From: Rhizobium sp. N324
GTDB taxonomy: Bacteria; Pseudomonadota; Alphaproteobacteria; Rhizobiales; Rhizobiaceae
DNA: 64,000 bases
NCBI RefSeq assembly: GCF_001664485.1
Contig: NZ_CP013630.1
Span: 251,001-315,000 of the forward strand
Reading direction: 5' to 3'
Shown piece after piece: positions 63,230-64,000 of the stretch. The position numbers were made by a program, and so were the translations under genes. Each line of letters opens with the position of its first letter. The stretch's first letter is position 1. The notes beneath the pieces were generated by a model. That model did no database searches. It was not told the DNA's origin and was given only the letters and a program-made list of their open reading frames with translations.

Positions 63230-64000
<771 letters not shown>

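Overview
The window looks like a chromosomal segment of a Rhizobium of the R. leguminosarum / R. etli group. The evidence is the high-GC alphaproteobacterial codon use, the close resemblance of LepA, IF-3, PheS/PheT and the CpaA-F/TadBC proteins to rhizobial versions as I remember them, DUF982 and BA14K-type small proteins, several rhizobial palindromic intergenic repeats, and an Irr-type iron control element. I could run no database search, so species-level placement is inference.

Layout. (1) 1-10.1 kb is a nucleoside uptake and salvage locus. The plus strand carries the end of an ABC ATPase, two permeases, cytidine deaminase, purine nucleoside phosphorylase, deoC and deoA. The minus strand carries deoB-add-upp, and a periplasmic-type aspartic protease lies between the two sets. 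Together they can import nucleosides, deaminate them, split off bases and turn the (deoxy)ribose phosphate into central metabolites. (2) 10.2-22.7 kb is a Tad/Flp type IVb pilus locus: two TadE-like pseudopilins and a solitary pilus N-domain protein on minus; the Flp pilin, prepilin peptidase, CpaB-F, TadB and TadC on plus; then a LysE-type exporter and a TadD-like TPR lipoprotein. (3) 22.8-31.7 kb is rich in peptide-handling genes: M17 aminopeptidase, short MarR regulator, SH3-NlpC/P60 peptidase, a dipeptide-type ABC importer without ATPases, a LysR regulator and a DmpA-like P1 peptidase. A murein- or D-peptide scavenging role is my inference. (4) 32.2-36.1 kb holds a 973-residue kinase / M23-like / class III aminotransferase fusion and purU. 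(5) 36.3-41.5 kb is a small polysaccharide cluster: acyltransferase, polymerase/ligase-like membrane protein, GH5 glycanase and a Wzz-like chain-length protein.

(6) 41.5-46 kb is a patchwork of small rhizobial genes, a GNAT gene remnant, tRNA-Leu(CAG), an amidotransferase and hexapeptide acetyltransferase pair, a GFA protein and a decayed CcdA-like antitoxin. (7) 46-57 kb has lepA, tenA, XRE-cupin plus GNAT, a HAD hydrolase, an acetylpolyamine-amidohydrolase-like deacetylase, recX, an EamA exporter, a group III truncated haemoglobin, mbfA with an Irr box, a transglutaminase-like peptidase and an alpha/beta hydrolase. (8) 57.3-62.5 kb is the conserved infC-rpmI-rplT-pheS-pheT block, with infC starting on ATT. 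The window ends with an NTF2-like protein, a 272-bp MITE-like element and a partial aldo/keto reductase.

No CRISPR array, prophage, insertion sequence with transposase or rRNA operon was seen. The clearest non-routine items are the kinase/M23/aminotransferase fusion, the TA-flanked element with 33-bp terminal repeats, the ICE palindrome almost touching the mbfA ribosome binding site, the hairpin before the marR gene, and the decayed antitoxin overlapped by a 31-residue ORF with a strong Shine-Dalgarno.
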